Source: Mycolicibacterium diernhoferi (GTDB lineage: Bacteria; Actinomycetota; Actinomycetes; Mycobacteriales; Mycobacteriaceae). Taken from it: DNA of 64,000 bases. The DNA is taken from NCBI RefSeq assembly GCF_019456655.1, contig NZ_CP080332.1:4154001-4218000 (forward strand), written 5' to 3'. The notes under the pieces were generated by a model that saw nothing but the letters and a program-made list of their open reading frames with translations, was not told the origin of the DNA and did not search any database. The position numbers and the translations under genes are program-made. Positions 1 to 8,990 of this stretch are shown here, in pieces. Position 1 is the first letter of the stretch. Every line of letters starts with the position of its first letter.

Positions 1-27
1 CGACTAGACCTGTAGGAGTACCGACTC

Positions 28-1071
28 ATGTCCGAACTGCGTGTGGCCGTGCTGGGTGTCGGCCTGATGGGCGCCGACCATGTGGCCCGGATCGATCGAA
101 AGATCAAGGGTGCCCGGGTGGCCGTGGTCAACGACTTCGTCGCCGAGAAGGCCGAGCAGATCGCCGCCGGCATCGACGGCTGCCGTGCGATCGGTGATCC
201 GCTGGATGCGATCGCCGACCCGGAGGTGGACGCCGTGGTGCTGGCCACCCCCGGCCCGACGCACGAGAAGCAGTTGCTGGCCTGTCTGGAGCACGGTAAG
301 CCGGTGCTCTGCGAGAAGCCGCTGACCACCGACGTCACCACCTCGCTGGAGATCGTCAAGCGGGAGGCCGAACTCGGTAGGCGCCTCATCCAGGTCGGCT
401 TCATGCGCCGGTTCGACAATGAATACGCCGCGCTCAAGGCCGCGATCGCGGCGGGCGACCTGGGCACACCACTGGTGATGCACTGTGCACACCGCAATCC
501 CGCCGTCCCGCACGGCTTCGACAGCTCGATGGTGGTGCGCGACAGCCTGGTTCACGAGGTCGACGTCACCCGGTTCATCTTCGACGACGAGATCACCTCG
601 ATCCAGATCGTGAAGCCGGCCGCCAATCCGGCGGCGCCCGAGGGTCTGGCCGATCCGCAGATCGCGATCCTGCGGACCGCCTCCGGCAAGCATGTGGACG
701 TCGAACTGTTCGTCACGACCGGCGTCGCCTACGAGGTGCGCACGGAGGTGGTCGGCGAAAAAGGCAGCGCCATGATCGGTCTGGACGTGAACCTGGTCCG
801 CAAATCCGCACCGGGCACCTGGGGCGGGCAGATCACCCCGGGGTTCCGGGAACGGTTCGGCCAGGCCTACGACACCGAGGTCCAGCGCTGGGTGGACGCG
901 GTAACGGCCGGTGTGACGGGCGGGAACTCCGCCGCCAATTTTGTAGATGGGCCGACCGCGTGGGACGGCTATGCCGCCGCCGCGGTCTGCGAGGCCGGGG
1001 TCCAGTCGCTGCACAGCGGTCTGCCCGTCGAGGTCGAGATGGTCGACCGCGCCTCCATCAAGGGAGCATGA
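28..1071 (+). CDS. Gfo/Idh/MocA family NAD(P)-dependent oxidoreductase (inositol dehydrogenase-like)
   Basis: 347 aa, the usual family length. The N-terminal Rossmann fold shows the dinucleotide-binding Gly pattern G10-x-G12-x-x-G15, and E96-K97-P98 is the family's EKP motif, whose Lys is catalytic in inositol and sugar dehydrogenases. The C-terminal half is the alpha/beta substrate domain. The ATG is preceded by GTAGGAG about 10 bases upstream. The next gene begins one base after this stop and is a TIM-barrel sugar isomerase, a pairing typical of inositol or sugar catabolism. By family knowledge it oxidises a cyclitol or sugar hydroxyl with NAD(P)+; the exact substrate cannot be read from the sequence. 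Family call firm, inositol specificity only likely. Confidence 0.88.
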   Translation: MSELRVAVLGVGLMGADHVARIDRKIKGARVAVVNDFVAEKAEQIAAGIDGCRAIGDPLDAIADPEVDAVVLATPGPTHEKQLLACLEHGKPVLCEKPLTTDVTTSLEIVKREAELGRRLIQVGFMRRFDNEYAALKAAIAAGDLGTPLVMHCAHRNPAVPHGFDSSMVVRDSLVHEVDVTRFIFDDEITSIQIVKPAANPAAPEGLADPQIAILRTASGKHVDVELFVTTGVAYEVRTEVVGEKGSAMIGLDVNLVRKSAPGTWGGQITPGFRERFGQAYDTEVQRWVDAVTAGVTGGNSAANFVDGPTAWDGYAAAAVCEAGVQSLHSGLPVEVEMVDRASIKGA

Positions 1072-1072
1072 G

Positions 1073-1948
1073 GTGAAGATCGCCCTGGATCCCACCCCGT
1101 TCCACCACGACCACGTTCTGCTCGACCTTCCGAAGGTGGTGGCCGAACTCGGGTATGAGTACCTGCAGCTGACACCGCACCGGGACTTCATCCCGTTCTA
1201 CAACCACCCCCGCGCCGATGACGATCTGGTGGCCAAGTTCCGCAAGGCGTGCGCGGCCGCGGGTGTCGGCATCGCCTCGGTGCTGCCGGTGCTGCGCTGG
1301 TCCAGCCCGGACCCGGACGCCCGGGAGGCGGCGGTGCGCTACTGGAAGCGCGTCATCCAGATCACCGTGGATCTCGGCGTCAACGTCATCAACACCGAGT
1401 TCTCCGGTCGGCCGGAGAAGGCCGAGGAGTCCGAGCGGGCCTTCTTCCGGTCCATGGAGGAGCTGCTGCCGATCATCGAGCGCGAGGGCATCGATGTCCG
1501 GATCGACCCGCACCCCGATGATTTCGTCGAGGACGGGCTGGAAGCGGTGCGGATCATCCGCGGGGTCAACTCCCCCAACATCGGCATGGTCTACGTGGCC
1601 TGCCACAGCTACCACATGGGCGGCAGAATGACCGAGGTCATGCGGGCCGCCGGGGACAAGCTGCGGCTCGTGCACGTCGCCGACACCATGGATCATCACC
1701 GCAGTCACGGGTTGCGCTACATCACCAACCCGCCGGGCAATCCGGTGCGGGTGCACCAGCACCTCAAGATCGGCGACGGTGACATCGACTGGGATGAGTT
1801 CTTCGGCGGCCTGGGTGAACTCGGCTTCTACGACCGGGACGACACCGTGATGGTGTCCTCGGTATTCGCGGAGGACGAGAGCGCGCACGAGGTATCCCGC
1901 TACCAACTGAAGACCATGACCGAATACGTCGCGAAGTACAGGATGTAG
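1073..1948 (+). CDS. Sugar phosphate isomerase/epimerase (xylose-isomerase-like TIM barrel)
   Basis: 291 aa from a GTG at 1073, chosen because AGGGAG lies 7 bases upstream and the previous stop is at 1069-1071; an in-frame upstream extension would overlap the dehydrogenase by 120 bases and has no ribosome site. The chain looks like the AP-endonuclease-2/xylose isomerase TIM barrel: a metal-ligand Glu in the stretch INTEFSG, the acidic/His cluster RIDPHPDD, a His in ACHSYH and a late LVHVAD strand. Relatives include IolE/IolI and hydroxypyruvate isomerases, which use a divalent metal. The near-zero spacing implies translation coupling with the dehydrogenase, so the two probably act in sequence on one carbohydrate or cyclitol. 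Confidence 0.82.
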   Translation: MKIALDPTPFHHDHVLLDLPKVVAELGYEYLQLTPHRDFIPFYNHPRADDDLVAKFRKACAAAGVGIASVLPVLRWSSPDPDAREAAVRYWKRVIQITVDLGVNVINTEFSGRPEKAEESERAFFRSMEELLPIIEREGIDVRIDPHPDDFVEDGLEAVRIIRGVNSPNIGMVYVACHSYHMGGRMTEVMRAAGDKLRLVHVADTMDHHRSHGLRYITNPPGNPVRVHQHLKIGDGDIDWDEFFGGLGELGFYDRDDTVMVSSVFAEDESAHEVSRYQLKTMTEYVAKYRM

Positions 1949-2313
1949 CGCGAGCAGCGCGATCCGTGACCCGTCTGATGCGCACACCTCGACTCGTCGC
2001 CACCGCGTGAACCAGTGCCGGCGACGTGTCGCCGATGCACAACCCGGCGACCAGCCCCGTACCCATCGCCGATCGGATCGCCGACGACCCGCTCGCCGTG
2101 CGGGATTCGATCGGTTTCGCGGCCTTGAGCGATATGGCCGCCGAGTCCGCGCGGACGGTGCTCTGAATCCACGATTTCGACGCGCGTGAAAACTCCGCAC
2201 GCTTTTCCGCTCGTCGAGGACTTCGAAAGCGCGGCTGGGCAGTACCATTTTGACCAGCTGGCATACGCATATCCCCCGGACCCCGGGATTTGCGCCTTAT
2301 CCGGAGGATTGTC
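1949..2313 (+). other. Intergenic region without a supported gene
   Basis: About 365 bases between the isomerase and the acyl ligase. Short open frames exist on both strands but none has a ribosome site or recognisable protein features. The last 15 bases contain the strong GGAGGA site for the downstream ligase. No convincing promoter pair or terminator hairpin was seen; a TTGACC at 2250-2255 has no -10 at proper spacing. Confidence 0.5.
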
Positions 2314-3951
2314 GTGAGCCGCTTTACAGAAACGATGTACGCGAACGCTCAGTCGAGCGTCAACGGTCTGGTGACCGGCGAACCCCATCATCCGATCCGC
2401 CACACCTGGCGTGAGGTGCACGAACGAGCGCGCCGGGTGGCAGGCGGCCTGGCCGCGGCGGGTATCGGACACGGCGACGCGATCGGAGTACTGGCGGGCG
2501 CTCCGGTGGAGATTGCCCCGACCGCACAGGCCCTGTGGATGCGCGGCGCCAGCATCACGATGCTGCACCAACCGACACCCCGGACCGATCTGGTGTCGTG
2601 GGCGAGCGACACCATCAACGTCGTCGACATGATCGCGGCAAAGGCGGTCATCGTCTCAGATCCGTTCATGGCCGCCGCTCCCGTGTTGGAAGAACACGGC
2701 GTCATGGTGCTGACGGTGGCAGAACTGCTTGCCGCAGAAGGCATCCAACCCATCCGAACCACCGGTGACGACGTCGCACTCCTGCAGTTGACATCCGGTT
2801 CGACCGGCTCGCCCAAGGCGGTCCGGATCACTCACGACAATCTCGTCGCCAACGCCGATGCGATGTTCGCCGGCGCCGAGGTCAACACCGACACCGATGT
2901 GATCGTGAGTTGGCTGCCACTGTTTCACGATATGGGCATGACCGGATTCCTCACGGTGCCGATGTATTTCGGGGCGGAACTGGTCAAGATCACGCCGATG
3001 GACTTTCTGACCGACATCCTGCTGTGGCCCAAGCTCATCGACAAGTACAGGGGCACGATGACGGCGGCGCCCAACTTCGCCTATGCGCTGCTCGCAAAGC
3101 GGCTGCGCAGACAAGCGAGAGCCGGCGACTTCGACCTCTCCACGCTGCGCTGGGCGCTGTCCGGCGCCGAGCATGTGGAACCGGCAGACGTCGAGGAACT
3201 CATCGAGGCAGGCAAACCGTTCGGACTGCGGCCCGAGGCGGTGTTGCCGGCCTACGGAATGGCCGAAACCACAGTTGCCGTGTCGTTCTCGGAGTGTGGT
3301 GGCGGGCTTGTGGTCGACGAGATCGACAGCGATCTCCTGGGCGCCTTGCGGATCGCAGTTCCCGCGGGCAAAGGCAGCAAGACGACACGGCTTGCCTGCC
3401 TCGGCCCCGTACTCGACGGCCTCGAGGCCCGCATCATCGGCGACAATGGTGATCTACTCGGCGCACGCAGCGTCGGCGTGATCGAACTCCGGGGCGGTCC
3501 AGTGACCGACGGTTACCTCACTCAGGGCGGATTCGTCGAAGTCAAGGACGAGCAAGGCTGGTATGACACCGGCGATCTCGGATACATCACCGAGACCGGC
3601 AGTCTGGTGGTGTGCGGCCGCGTGAAGGACGTCATCATCATGGCGGGCCGCAACATCTATCCCACCGATATAGAGCGTGCCGCGAGTCGAGTGCAGGGTG
3701 TCCGTCCGGGATGCGCGGTTGCGGTGCGACTGGACGCCGGGGATTCGCGCGAATCATTCGTCGTCGTGGTCGAATCCAATGCCTTCGACGATGCCGCCGC
3801 AGTCCGCCGGATCAAGCACGATGTCGCACACGAGGTCGTCGCCGAGGTCGACATGCGGCCACGCAACGTCGTGGTGCTCGGGCCGGGGGTGATCCCCAAG
3901 ACACCCTCCGGCAAGCTGCGCCGAGCCTCATCTGCAGCATTCGCAAGCTGA
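2314..3951 (+). CDS. FadD-type acyl-adenylating enzyme (fatty-acyl-CoA or fatty-acyl-AMP ligase)
   Basis: 545 aa from GTG 2314, supported by GGAGGA at 2303-2308. ANL superfamily motifs are complete: the phosphate-binding loop [11 protein letters not shown], the A5-type motif [16 protein letters not shown], the hinge region [16 protein letters not shown] and the C-terminal catalytic Lys in [10 protein letters not shown]. It should activate a carboxylic acid as acyl-AMP. Mycobacterial FadD proteins split into CoA ligases and FAALs that hand acyl-AMP to a polyketide synthase; the motifs do not separate these and no PKS or acyl carrier gene is next to it. Its upstream neighbours are sugar enzymes, so it is probably a separate unit. 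Confidence 0.85.
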   Translation: MSRFTETMYANAQSSVNGLVTGEPHHPIRHTWREVHERARRVAGGLAAAGIGHGDAIGVLAGAPVEIAPTAQALWMRGASITMLHQPTPRTDLVSWASDTINVVDMIAAKAVIVSDPFMAAAPVLEEHGVMVLTVAELLAAEGIQPIRTTGDDVALLQLTSGSTGSPKAVRITHDNLVANADAMFAGAEVNTDTDVIVSWLPLFHDMGMTGFLTVPMYFGAELVKITPMDFLTDILLWPKLIDKYRGTMTAAPNFAYALLAKRLRRQARAGDFDLSTLRWALSGAEHVEPADVEELIEAGKPFGLRPEAVLPAYGMAETTVAVSFSECGGGLVVDEIDSDLLGALRIAVPAGKGSKTTRLACLGPVLDGLEARIIGDNGDLLGARSVGVIELRGGPVTDGYLTQGGFVEVKDEQGWYDTGDLGYITETGSLVVCGRVKDVIIMAGRNIYPTDIERAASRVQGVRPGCAVAVRLDAGDSRESFVVVVESNAFDDAAAVRRIKHDVAHEVVAEVDMRPRNVVVLGPGVIPKTPSGKLRRASSAAFAS

Positions 3952-4053
3952 TACGCCGCTCGGGTCGAGGCCGCCGGGCCCGGGGGCCGAGGTCACCAGA
4001 GGCTCGGACGAGCCTGACCCCCGCACCCGGCGACAGTTGACGTGGCGGCGCGG

Positions 4054-6228
4054 CTACAGGATGTAGAGCATCTCCTGGTAGGTCGGCAGCGGCCACAGAT
4101 CGTCGGCCACCACGCCCTCCAGCGTGTCCGCGGCGGCCCGGACCGCATCCATCGCCGGCAGCAGCACCTCCTTGGCGTGCATCGCCTCCTCGGTGGCACC
4201 GACGGCGTGGTGGGACAGCCCGTCCTTCAGTGCCGCCAACGCCTCGGTCAGCTCCTTGATGGGTGCCGAAACCATCTGCAGCAGGGTCAGATCCGCGTCG
4301 ACGCCGGCCGCTTTGAGCGCGGAGACGTTCTGCGCCAGTTCGGTCTGGTAGCGCATCGCGGCGGGCAGGATGACCGTCGACCCGATCTCCAGTGCCAGCT
4401 TGGCCTCGACGGCGATGGTGAGGGCGTACTGCTCCATCCGCACCTCGTAGCGGCTGTGCAGTTCGCGCTCACTGAACACGCCGTACTTCTCGAAGACCTC
4501 GATGGCTTCCGGTTTCACCAGCTCCGGGATCGCGTCGAGGGTGGTCTTGAGGTTCGGCAGACCCCGCGCGGCGGCCTCGACCTGCCAGTTCTCCGAGTAG
4601 CCGTCCCCGTTGAACACCACCACGCCATGCTCGGTGATGACGTCGGTCAGCAGGGTCTGGACCGCGGAATCGAAGTCCACGCCGGCCTCGAGCGCGTTCT
4701 CCAACTCGGTGGCCATGTAGTCCAGCGAGTCGGCCATGATGGTGTTCAGGATGATCATCGGGACGTTGATGGTCTGCCCCGAACCCGGTGCGCGGAACTC
4801 GAACCGATTGCCGGTGAAGGCGAACGGGCTGGTGCGGTTGCGGTCGCCCGGATCGGTCGGCAGATGCGGCAGGGTGTCGACGCCGATCATCATGGTGCCC
4901 TTGCCCTTCGAGGACGTGGCTGCCCCCTTGGCGATCTGCTCGAAGACGTCGGCGAGCTGATCACCGAGGAAGATCGAGATGATCGCGGGCGGGGCCTCAT
5001 TGGCGCCGAGCCGGTGATCGTTGGTCGCCGAGGCGACCGAGAGCCGCAGTAACCCGCCGAACTTGTGCACCGCGCGGATCACCGCGGCGCAGAAGACCAG
5101 GAACTGCGCGTTCTCATGCGGGGTGTCGCCGGGCACCAGCAGGCTGCCGAACTGCGCGTTACCCATCGAGAAGTTGACGTGCTTACCGGAACCGTTGACC
5201 CCGGCGAACGGCTTCTCATGGAACAGGCATTCCATGCCGTGCTTCTTGGCCACATTGCGGAAGATCGTCATCAACAGCTGCTGATGGTCGGCGGCGATGT
5301 TCGCCCGCTCGAACATCGGCGCGATCTCGAACTGGCCGGGCGCGACCTCGTTGTGCCGGGTCTTGGCAGGGATGCCGAGCTTGAACAACTCACGCTCGGT
5401 GTCCATCATGAACCCGAGAACGCGCTCGGGCACCGACCCGAAGTAGTGGTCGTCGAACTCCTGCCCCTTGGGCGGCTTGGCGCCGAACAGGGTGCGGCCC
5501 GCGTTCACCAGGTCGGGCCGGGCCAGGAAGAAGTGCCGATCGATCAGGAAGTACTCCTGCTCGGGCCCACAGAACGAGACGATATTGTCGAAGTCCTTGT
5601 GCCCGAACAGCTTCAGGATACGCTCCGCCTGGGCGCCCATGGCCTGCTGGCTGCGCAGCAACGGGGTCTTGAAGTCCAGCGCCTCCCCCGTCATCGACAC
5701 GAAGACGGTGGGGATGCACAGCGTGTTGCCGTTGGGGTTCTCCAGGATGTAGGCCGGGCTGGTCACGTCCCAGCCGGTGTATCCACGTGCCTCGAAGGTG
5801 CTGCGCAGACCGCCGGAGGGGAAACTCGACGCATCGGGCTCACCCTGGATCAGGGTCTTGCCGGCGAACTCGGCCAGCGTCTGTCCGTCGGAGACCGGTT
5901 CCAGGAAGCTGTCGTGCTTCTCGGCGGTCAGGCCCGTCATCGGATAGAACACGTGCGCATAGTGCGTGGCGCCCTTGGACAACGCCCAGTCCTTCATCGC
6001 CGAGGCGACCGAGTCCGCGACGGCCGGGTCGAGCGTGGCGCCCTTCTCGATGGTCGCGACGACCGACTTGTACACCGACTTCGGCAGCCGCAGTTGCATC
6101 TCGGCCTTGGTGAAGACGTTGCTGCCGAAGATCTCTCCGGGCGCCTCGGTCGGGTCGAAGCAGATGGCCGGTGGCACGTAGGCCTCGACATTGTTGATGG
6201 CCCGCAGGCGCACCGTATTTCCGCTCAA
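4054..6228 (-). CDS. glnN: Type III glutamine synthetase (GlnN-like)
   Basis: 724 aa from a TTG at 6226-6228, chosen because AAAGGAA sits about 6 bases upstream on the minus strand and because it gives the family's usual length of about 720-730; a longer frame to 6273 has no ribosome site. The protein has the GSIII-specific N-terminus (NNVEAYVPP, then FGSNVF), the catalytic region [10 protein letters not shown], the [13 protein letters not shown] stretch and the [14 protein letters not shown] metal/ammonium region, all intact. GSIII condenses glutamate, ammonia and ATP into glutamine as a large double hexamer, and differs from the GlnA1/GlnII enzymes. It stands alone between an acyl ligase and a 13E12 gene. 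TTG starts are often weak, which may limit expression. Confidence 0.92.
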   Translation of the reverse strand: MSGNTVRLRAINNVEAYVPPAICFDPTEAPGEIFGSNVFTKAEMQLRLPKSVYKSVVATIEKGATLDPAVADSVASAMKDWALSKGATHYAHVFYPMTGLTAEKHDSFLEPVSDGQTLAEFAGKTLIQGEPDASSFPSGGLRSTFEARGYTGWDVTSPAYILENPNGNTLCIPTVFVSMTGEALDFKTPLLRSQQAMGAQAERILKLFGHKDFDNIVSFCGPEQEYFLIDRHFFLARPDLVNAGRTLFGAKPPKGQEFDDHYFGSVPERVLGFMMDTERELFKLGIPAKTRHNEVAPGQFEIAPMFERANIAADHQQLLMTIFRNVAKKHGMECLFHEKPFAGVNGSGKHVNFSMGNAQFGSLLVPGDTPHENAQFLVFCAAVIRAVHKFGGLLRLSVASATNDHRLGANEAPPAIISIFLGDQLADVFEQIAKGAATSSKGKGTMMIGVDTLPHLPTDPGDRNRTSPFAFTGNRFEFRAPGSGQTINVPMIILNTIMADSLDYMATELENALEAGVDFDSAVQTLLTDVITEHGVVVFNGDGYSENWQVEAAARGLPNLKTTLDAIPELVKPEAIEVFEKYGVFSERELHSRYEVRMEQYALTIAVEAKLALEIGSTVILPAAMRYQTELAQNVSALKAAGVDADLTLLQMVSAPIKELTEALAALKDGLSHHAVGATEEAMHAKEVLLPAMDAVRAAADTLEGVVADDLWPLPTYQEMLYIL

Positions 6229-6394
6229 TGAAGTTCCTTTTCCTCGGGCTTGACCGGCCCACGGTAGAAACACTTGATGCCGAACCTGTTACGCACGAGT
6301 CAATAGCGCGAGTCACCTGGTTCGGCACGGGATCGCGTTGTCACTCTGAGAAGTTCCGCCCCAGCGACAACATGCGAAACTTGTCGGTTGTCGA

Positions 6395-7930
6395 ATGCAT
6401 GTTCGAACCATGGGGACGACGGTCATGCGGGCGATGACGGCGCTACGTGCCGCCCACCAAGCGTTCGCCGCATGCGATGTCGAATCGCTCACCCGCACAG
6501 AACTCATGGCGGTGATGGACGAGTACGAGACGCTGACCTGTCAGCTTCCCGCTCAGACCCATCGGATGCTGGCGCACTTGCAGGCCGAGACGACCGCGAA
6601 GGAGTTGGGCGCCGCGTCGTGGAACGAAGTGTTGCGCGTCCGCTGGCGGCTGTCCAAGGCGGAGGCCGGACGTCGGCTGGGCGAGGCGGCCATGCTCGGC
6701 CCGCGCCGCACCCTGACCGGTGAACCCCTGCCGGCGGCCCTGGCGGCCGTAGCAGCCGCGCAGGCCGCCGGGCTCATCAATGCCGATCATGTGAAGGTGC
6801 TGCGCGAGGCGATCGACGGCCTGCCCACCTTCGTCGACATGGCAGCGCGGCAGCAGTTCGAGGTCGACCTTGTACGACTCGCCGCATCGGTGGGCCCCAA
6901 GGAACTCAGGGACACCGCGGAATTCCGGCTGTTCCTCCTGGATCAGGATGGACCGGAACCCGATGACGCCGAACGGGAGAGAAGGCGCGGCGTCACCGTC
7001 GGCAAGCAGGGCCGCGATGCGATGACGCCGTTGACCGCCAACCTGAGCCCGGAAGCCTACGCGGTCTGGGAGGTGCTGTTCGCCAAGTTCGCCGCGCCGG
7101 GCATGTGCAACCCCGACGATGACGAGCCCTGCGTCTCGGGCACCCCCACCCAGGCACAGATCGACAACGACCACCGCACCCTGGCCCAGCGCCGGCACGA
7201 CGCGATGCTCGTGATCGGGCGGATCGCATTGATGTGCGGGGATCTCGGTCAGCTCAACGGGTTACCGGTCTCGGTGATCATCCGCACCACACTGCAGGAC
7301 CTGGAGTCCCGAGCCGGGCTCGGCGTCACCGGCGGTGGCAGCAAGATCCCGATCAAGGACGTGATCCGGATGGCGGCGCACGCCAATCACCATCTGGCCG
7401 TGTTCGACAAGGCCACCGGGTCCGCGCTGAACCATTTCCGGGCCCGCCGCACCGCCACCCCCGCACAGCGCGTCATGCTGATCGCCCGCGACGGTGGCTG
7501 CACGAAACCGTGCTGCACCAAGGGCTTCTACTACTGCCAGGTGCACCACGCCGAGGCGGCGTTCGCCGACGGCGGCAACACCAACGTCGACGACTTGACC
7601 CTGGCCTGCGGCTGGGACAACCGCGCAGTACACAAGGACGGCGGTTACACCACCTCCGTCAACGAGCGTGGCGTGGTGGAATGGCAGCCGCCACCGGCAC
7701 TCGACAACGGCCAGGCGCGCATCAACTACTACCACCGGCCCGAGTTACTCACCTATCCCGACGAAAACGTATTGCGGGACATCGGTTTCGACGACCACCG
7801 CAGCTGGGATGACTTCGACGAGGCCTCCGTGCGCGCCGCCGACGCGGACATCCTGCGTTGGACCGAGCCGTGGGACCCGTGGCGACTGCCCGACGGCGAG
7901 GTCTGCGGCGCGCCGGTGCGCGGGCCGTGA
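6395..7930 (+). CDS. 13E12 repeat family / DUF222 protein with C-terminal HNH endonuclease domain
   Basis: 511 aa. The N-terminal two thirds is the helical DUF222-type region typical of mycobacterial 13E12 repeat proteins. The C-terminal third carries an HNH site: RDGGCTKPCC, then CQVHHAEAAF and a late Asn/Asp-rich DDLTLACGWDNRAV. These genes are multicopy and spread in mycobacteria; in M. tuberculosis some lie next to or inside phiRv1. This copy is 13 kb from the prophage-like element of this window and has no terminal repeats. Start is uncertain: ATG at 6395, 6410 or 6425, the last having a GGGGA about 8 bases upstream. A DNA nuclease activity is inferred, the biological role is unknown. 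Confidence 0.85.
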   Translation: MHVRTMGTTVMRAMTALRAAHQAFAACDVESLTRTELMAVMDEYETLTCQLPAQTHRMLAHLQAETTAKELGAASWNEVLRVRWRLSKAEAGRRLGEAAMLGPRRTLTGEPLPAALAAVAAAQAAGLINADHVKVLREAIDGLPTFVDMAARQQFEVDLVRLAASVGPKELRDTAEFRLFLLDQDGPEPDDAERERRRGVTVGKQGRDAMTPLTANLSPEAYAVWEVLFAKFAAPGMCNPDDDEPCVSGTPTQAQIDNDHRTLAQRRHDAMLVIGRIALMCGDLGQLNGLPVSVIIRTTLQDLESRAGLGVTGGGSKIPIKDVIRMAAHANHHLAVFDKATGSALNHFRARRTATPAQRVMLIARDGGCTKPCCTKGFYYCQVHHAEAAFADGGNTNVDDLTLACGWDNRAVHKDGGYTTSVNERGVVEWQPPPALDNGQARINYYHRPELLTYPDENVLRDIGFDDHRSWDDFDEASVRAADADILRWTEPWDPWRLPDGEVCGAPVRGP

Positions 7931-7932
7931 GG

Positions 7933-8871
7933 TCACCCTGCGGTGGCCGACTCCCACCACTTGTCGATGCGGGCGCCGAGATCCATATCCTCGGCCACCG
8001 CGACCAGAGCCGCGGCGACGATCGAGGCCGGCATCCGGTCCAGCACCACCAGACCGATCGCCGGGCGCGGACCGTGCTGGACCATCGGCCGTGCCGCGAA
8101 GCCCGGCGGCACACCCAGCTGGGGCAGCCACGCGGTGGAGGCGATGGTCGCCCGCCGCGAGTTGGCGAGGTGGGCGTAGAGCGCATCCACCGAATCCGCC
8201 TCGACGACGGGCCGGTACTGCGCGCTCTCGGCGGCCATGTTGGCATCCAGGATCCGCCGGTTGCGCATCGTGGTCGTCAACATGCACAGTTCCAGCCCCG
8301 CCGCGCCCGACCAGCTGACCTCGGGCGCGCTCATCAGATCAAGGTCCGTCGGCGCGACCAGGACATAGCGCTCCCGATACAACTCGACCGCCCGCGTCCC
8401 GGGCGGCGCTTCGTCATCCAGATACGTCAGTCCGGCGTCGATCTCGAAGTCGGCCAGTTGGCGGGCGATCTCCCGGGAGGACAACGCCTCGATCCGCACC
8501 GCCGCGTCCGGATTGCGACGCAGGAATTCGGTGGTGACGAACGGACTGGCCGGCACCGCGGTGGGGATCGCGCCGATCCGCGCGGTGGCCGTCAACCGGC
8601 CGCGCATCCGTTCCAGGTCGGCGAGCATCTCATCGCGTTCGGCGATGATCCGTTGCGCCCACGTCACGACGCGACGCCCCTCCTCGGTGAACCCCTCGAA
8701 GCGGTGCCCGCGTTGCACGATGACGATGCCCAGATCCTTCTCCAGCCGCCGGATCGCCACCGACAGCGTCGGCTGACTCACGTGACATCGTGCCGCGGCC
8801 CGCCCGAAGTGGCGTTCGGCGGCCAGCGCCAACAGGTAGTCCAGATGCTGAAACAGCACGTCGCTTGCCAT
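7933..8871 (-). CDS. LysR-family transcriptional regulator, divergent to fdhF
   Basis: 312 aa, standard LTTR length. Residues about 5-65 form the winged HTH (FGRAAARCHVSQPTLSVAIR is the recognition region), followed by the linker helix and a two-lobed effector domain. It is transcribed away from the fdhF-fdhD pair across a 119-base gap holding a LysR-type palindrome at 8898-8914. The arrangement is the classical one for an LTTR controlling the divergent operon and itself. The effector is unknown; formate, nitrate or a redox signal would be reasonable guesses given the target genes. The stop lies two bases beyond the 13E12 gene's stop, so the two genes converge. Confidence 0.9.
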   Translation of the reverse strand: MASDVLFQHLDYLLALAAERHFGRAAARCHVSQPTLSVAIRRLEKDLGIVIVQRGHRFEGFTEEGRRVVTWAQRIIAERDEMLADLERMRGRLTATARIGAIPTAVPASPFVTTEFLRRNPDAAVRIEALSSREIARQLADFEIDAGLTYLDDEAPPGTRAVELYRERYVLVAPTDLDLMSAPEVSWSGAAGLELCMLTTTMRNRRILDANMAAESAQYRPVVEADSVDALYAHLANSRRATIASTAWLPQLGVPPGFAARPMVQHGPRPAIGLVVLDRMPASIVAAALVAVAEDMDLGARIDKWWESATAG

Positions 8872-8897
8872 GGCCCCTCAGATGCTCGGTCCGACTC

Positions 8898-8914
8898 GAT
8901 AGATACGCTCTATC
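8898..8914. promoter_or_regulatory. Putative LysR operator (GATAGA-N5-TCTATC)
   Basis: Perfect 6-bp inverted repeat separated by TACGC, readable as ATAG-N7-CTAT, which contains the LTTR T-N11-A core. It lies 27 bases upstream of the regulator's start and 77 bases upstream of fdhF, the expected place for autoregulation and control of the divergent genes. Confidence 0.6.
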
Positions 8915-8990
8915 ACTGCATGTGAAATGGCAAATATCAAGGTTCCTGCAGCAACCTGGCGGTGCGGCGGCCGCGGGTTAGATTGGGGAT

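Noticed and set aside
6395..7930. 13E12 gene as part of the prophage-like element
   Set aside because: It lies 13 kb outside the att repeats with housekeeping genes between, and no repeats flank it.
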